Position numbers and translations under genes: made by a program. A DNA stretch of 11,543 bases from DTLA01 sp034436295 (GTDB lineage Bacteria > Chloroflexota > Anaerolineae > DTLA01), in NCBI GenBank assembly GCA_034436295.1, contig DAOTVT010000240.1:1-11543 (forward strand), in the 5' to 3' direction. How positions within the stretch are numbered: position 1 is the stretch's first letter; the number at the start of each line of letters is the position of its first letter. The notes below the pieces were generated by a model. It was not told where the DNA came from. It did not search any database and was given only the letters and a program-made list of their open reading frames with translations. Shown here one piece after another: positions 9,617 to 11,543 of this stretch.

Positions 9617-9966
9617 GATTCACCCGCCGGAATGCCCAGCGCCTCCTGCACCGCCCGCAGGATGGCGTAGTAACTCACCCCACCCGCGAACCGAAAGACG
9701 CCGTTGATGGCCGTGAGCGGATAGGCCAGCCCGTGCTCCTCTACGGCCTTCACCACGTCGGCATACTTCGCCCGCATCTCCGGATCCGACAGTTCGTAGT
9801 ACTCCACCTTCACCCTGTCGCCGAAGTCCTCCTGCAAATACTCGGCGACGATCTTCGTGGTCTCCTCCGAAGACCAGTGGGGTCCTCAGCCTCCGCTGAA
9901 GCAACTCTCCATCAGGTCGTTGCCGAAAACCGATACCACCACCTGCTCTGTCTCGTTTGTCTGCAT
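9613..9966 (-). CDS. Thioredoxin-like selenoprotein with C-x4-U redox motif
   Basis: A 117-residue protein read from ATG 9966 (AAAGGA at 9978-9973, 6-base spacer) through an in-frame TGA at 9888-9886 to TGA 9615-9613. The N-terminus reads VVVSVFGNDLMESCFSGG, then U27, then GPHWSSEETTKIVAEYLQED: a strand followed by Cys22 and, five residues on, the TGA codon where a resolving Cys would be expected. After the TGA come RVKVEYYELSD, then YPLTAINGVFRFAGGVSYYA with a candidate cis-Pro, giving the strand-helix-strand order of a small thioredoxin-like fold. The overall layout recalls YuzD/DUF1462 proteins, but I cannot confirm the family. Simple gene calling would report only a truncated frame beginning near 9837. 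The TGA sits at the active site and a SECIS-like hairpin follows it, so I read it as selenocysteine and not as a broken gene. A thiol or peroxide redox role is inferred. Confidence 0.82.
9858..9888 (-). promoter_or_regulatory. Candidate bacterial SECIS element of the C-x4-U selenoprotein
   Basis: Nine bases after the TGA (9888-9886), TGGTCTTC (9876-9869) pairs with GGAGACCA (9865-9858), eight pairs including one G-T wobble, around the tri-loop GGA. The Gs of the loop stand 18 and 19 bases after the TGA, in the range and with the loop-G feature described for bacterial SECIS hairpins that bind SelB. Confidence 0.72.
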
Positions 9967-10025
9967 CGCGTATCCTTTCTGAGGTTTGTTTCAAAGACAG
10001 GCCCACGGCCCGTCCGCTAGATGCC

Positions 10026-10235
10026 TCAAGTGCTGCCGCCTGTGCCGCAGGAAGAACCCTGCGAGACGGCGAACCCGCCCAGGGGATTGCCCCCCATGCC
10101 GAAAAGCGACATCTTTTTCTCCACGCCCTTCTGCCCGCAATGGGGGCACTCCACGTTTCGCGGGTCCGTGTTCATGGGAACCAGTTTCTCAAACTCCTTG
10201 CCGCAGTGTGGGCAACGATACTCGTAGATCGGCAT
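10026..10235 (-). CDS. FmdB-family zinc-ribbon protein
   Basis: A 69-residue protein beginning MPIYEYRCPHCGKEFEKLV, the standard FmdB/CxxC_CxxC_SSSS zinc-ribbon start. Zinc ligands are CPHC (residues 8-11) and a second CPHC further on in NVECPHCGQKGVEKKMS. The C-terminus is Gly/Ser-rich with SSCGTGGST, including one extra Cys. Family members are widespread and mostly uncharacterised; the FmdB name comes from a putative regulator of formamidase. Start ATG 10235 lies 3 bases after the thioredoxin gene's stop. Its GGAGGAG (10251-10245) sits inside that gene, so translation is probably coupled to successful readthrough of the upstream TGA. The gene ends 59 bases before the second selenoprotein gene. 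Confidence 0.92.
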   Translation of the reverse strand: MPIYEYRCPHCGKEFEKLVPMNTDPRNVECPHCGQKGVEKKMSLFGMGGNPLGGFAVSQGSSCGTGGST

Positions 10236-10238
10236 AGA

Positions 10239-10664
10239 CTAACGCTCCTCCATCCCTTCATCCAACAGACTCGTCAGGCGGCCAGCGCTCGCCACGCCCA
10301 CGTGCTTCGCCACCAGTTCACCGTGCGGCGCGAACAGCAGAAACGTGGGCACCGCGCGCACCTGGAACTGGTACGCCAGCGCATTGCCCAGCGCCGAGCG
10401 CACGTTCAGCCGCACCACGGCCACCTGCCCCTCGTGCGAACGCTCAAACCCGTCAACGGCGGGCTTGGACAGCAGGCACGCGCTTCAGGTATTGGAATAC
10501 AACTCCACCAGCACGGGCTTGCCCGCGGAGAAAAGCGCCGCGAACTCCCCTTCCGTGGCCACCGTATCGGCGGGCGTGCGCAAGTAGAGATACAGCGCGC
10601 CCACGATCGCCGCCAGAATCAGCAGCCCTATGTTCTCTCTCACAACCTTCGGAATCCTATCCAC
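10239..10664 (-). CDS. Membrane-anchored thioredoxin-like selenoprotein with U-x-x-C active site
   Basis: Read from GTG 10664 to TAG 10239, 141 residues, crossing one in-frame TGA at 10487-10485. Start choice: AGGGG (10678-10674) gives a 9-base spacer to GTG 10664 but only 3 to the in-frame GTG at 10670. Residues about 11-28 (ENIGLLILAAIVGALYLYL) form a signal anchor, so the domain should face outward. The rest is a thioredoxin: KPVLVELYSNT, then U60-S-A-C63, then LLSKPAVDGFE; a strand VAVVRLNV; and VRAVPTFLLFAPHGEL with the cis-Pro at 106. The TGA replaces the N-terminal, attacking Cys of CxxC. Both halves are in one frame and together complete the fold, which argues against a pseudogene. 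A periplasmic or surface thiol-disulfide role is inferred. First gene of the operon. Confidence 0.87.
10445..10487 (-). promoter_or_regulatory. Candidate bacterial SECIS element of the U-x-x-C thioredoxin
   Basis: Seventeen bases after the TGA (10487-10485), CAAGCCCG (10467-10460) pairs with CGGGTTTG (10452-10445), eight pairs with one G-T wobble, around a 7-base loop CCGTTGA. The loop begins 26 bases after the TGA, within the known range, but its G is in the third position, so the match to the SelB-binding loop is weaker than for the other selenoprotein. Confidence 0.55.
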
Positions 10665-10670
10665 GGACAC

Positions 10671-10687
10671 ATACCCCTGCAGGGTAT
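10671..10687 (-). promoter_or_regulatory. Inverted repeat at the transcription start, candidate operator
   Basis: ATACCC (10671-10676) and GGGTAT (10682-10687) form a perfect 6-base inverted repeat around CTGCA. It covers the predicted transcript start (about 10685) and contains the Shine-Dalgarno sequence, so it could be a repressor site or a small leader hairpin limiting ribosome access. Confidence 0.45.
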
Positions 10688-10691
10688 TTGA

Positions 10692-10720
10692 ATTCTATCC
10701 CGAACGCGCCCGATTGTCAA
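10692..10720 (-). promoter_or_regulatory. Sigma-70-type promoter of the selenoprotein operon
   Basis: On the minus strand TTGACA (10720-10715) is followed after exactly 17 bases by TAGAAT (10697-10692), one base from consensus. The leader to the first start codon is only about 20 bases. The position defines the left-reading operon from the thioredoxin gene to the terminator at 9400. Confidence 0.82.
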
Positions 10721-10783
10721 ATCGCCCCGCGCCCGGTAGCATTATCATTTGACTCTGCACGGGCTCTGTCTTGTGCTGGCACC

Positions 10784-10821
10784 GAGGTGCGACGCACTTT
10801 CGGAGGTACGCCGCACCTTGA
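10784..10821. repeat. Two tandem 19-base palindromic repeat units
   Basis: GAGGTGCGACGCACTTTCG (10784-10802) and GAGGTACGCCGCACCTTGA (10803-10821) agree at 14 of their first 17 bases. The first unit holds the small palindrome GTGCGACGCAC, and AGGTGCG (10785-10791) can also pair with CGCACCT (10812-10818). No T-run follows on either strand, so it is not a clear terminator. The surrounding 10721-10889 contains no gene that I can support. Confidence 0.6.
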
Positions 10822-10889
10822 AGATGGCCGCGGGCCTTCGCATTCACAAAGGCGGGCGCCAACAAACTCTGGAACCGAATCGGGGCCTG

Positions 10890-11543
10890 TCATCGGGGGC
10901 GGCGCCTGGCGCGATAAACTGTCGCCCCTGGGAGCGCGCGCGCCTGCGACCAGGCCGCGGCTCGCAGCGCCGAAAACGAGGCGGTGAGCGGCTGAGGATT
11001 CGCCAGATACGCCTCGGTGATCTCCTTGCCTGCGCGGATCATCTCTTCCGCGTGGCCGAAATCCCACATGGAGATGCCCTGAAACGCGGGGATGCGGATG
11101 TGGTGCAGCGCCACGGCAGGATTCCCCGCCGCCTCTTCCAGGTCGTCCAGCAACTGCTGATAGATGAGCGTGGTCAGCATGCGCTGGATTATGTCAACCA
11201 AGCCGTGCACTTCGGTCACCGGCTCGCCCGAATACCCCAGGTCTATGGCGTAGATTTCCGTCGCGCCCTTGGCCATTGCGATCTCTATGGGCACATTGGC
11301 GACGATACCCCCATCCACCAACTGCGCGCCGTGATACACATACGGCGGGAAAGTAACGGGCAGCGAGGCGCTGGCCATGACCGCGTCCACGATCAGCGCC
11401 GAAGGGTCGTCGCCGAACAGGTAGAGCGTGGCCGTGTTGAGGTCGGCGGCCGTCGTGTACAGCCGCACGCGCAGGTCGGCGAACCGCGTAACCCCAGGCG
11501 GCAGGTTCCGGATGACCAGGTCGCGCAGGCGGGCGCTGGACAT
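10890..11543 (-). CDS. Patatin-like phospholipase, C-terminal part (cut by the window edge)
   Basis: A serine hydrolase of the patatin/RssA type that would act on acyl esters of lipids. The visible 217 residues start at the window end. They include the strand LRVRLYTTAADLNTATLYLF, the segment DAVMASASLPVTFPPYVYHG (about 53-72), and LVDGGIVANVPIEIAMAKGA with the catalytic Asp of the DGG motif near residue 77. IYAIDLGYSG follows, then a helical C-terminus ending in an Arg-rich tail. The oxyanion-hole glycines and the nucleophile GxSxG must lie outside the window. The ATG at 11543 is therefore probably an internal Met, and the gene is partial. It reads in the same direction as the selenoprotein operon, but that operon has its own promoter, so the two look independent. 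Confidence 0.9.
   Translation of the reverse strand: MSSARLRDLVIRNLPPGVTRFADLRVRLYTTAADLNTATLYLFGDDPSALIVDAVMASASLPVTFPPYVYHGAQLVDGGIVANVPIEIAMAKGATEIYAIDLGYSGEPVTEVHGLVDIIQRMLTTLIYQQLLDDLEEAAGNPAVALHHIRIPAFQGISMWDFGHAEEMIRAGKEITEAYLANPQPLTASFSALRAAAWSQARALPGATVYRARRRPR

Noticed and set aside
9613..10664. Treating the two TGA-interrupted frames as pseudogenes or sequencing errors.
   Set aside because: Both frames continue cleanly with fold-defining residues, each break is a TGA at an active-site position, and promoter, ribosome sites and terminator are intact.
9613..10664. A variant genetic code in which TGA encodes Trp.
   Set aside because: Several solid genes here end in TGA, and prfB (RF2) is present with its UGA-dependent frameshift.

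Overview
GC-rich bacterial DNA, dense in genes. The housekeeping set (FtsY, release factor 2, a GyrA-type topoisomerase subunit), consensus sigma-70-like promoters, good Shine-Dalgarno sites and short palindromic interspersed repeats fit a free-living anaerobe, perhaps of the Chloroflexota. That assignment is an inference from gene style, not from a marker comparison. UGA is a normal stop here: the topoisomerase, FmdB, patatin and other genes end in it.

Plus strand, 193-6962: a degenerate receiver-domain protein, then ftsY with its own promoter, prfB (release factor 2, with its programmed +1 frameshift), a coiled-coil/GRAM-like/zinc-ribbon protein, and a GyrA/ParC-type subunit. The last lacks a recognisable GyrA box and carries a long basic histone-H1-like tail. 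A short intergenic patch with a duplicated 31-base repeat follows.

Minus strand, 9349-7102: a consensus promoter drives a three-gene unit. It encodes a MerR-family regulator with a cysteine-rich two-CW-type domain, an unrecognised protein with a possible nuclease-like core, and a glycosyltransferase closely resembling vertebrate GTDC1/QTMAN, the tRNA-queuosine mannosyltransferase.

Minus strand, 10720-9400: the most striking part is a compact operon with its own promoter and terminator. It holds two genes that simple gene calling would break, each interrupted by one in-frame TGA exactly where a redox-active residue belongs. The first is a membrane-anchored thioredoxin with a U-x-x-C motif; the second is a small thioredoxin-like protein with C-x4-U. 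Each TGA is followed by a hairpin placed like a bacterial SECIS element. Between them lies an FmdB-type zinc ribbon, and after them an unannotated 30-residue membrane peptide starts on an ATGA overlap. I read this as a redox operon with two selenoproteins. With prfB, the window holds three proposed UGA recoding events.

The right edge holds the C-terminal part of a patatin-like phospholipase, preceded by a small tandem repeat.
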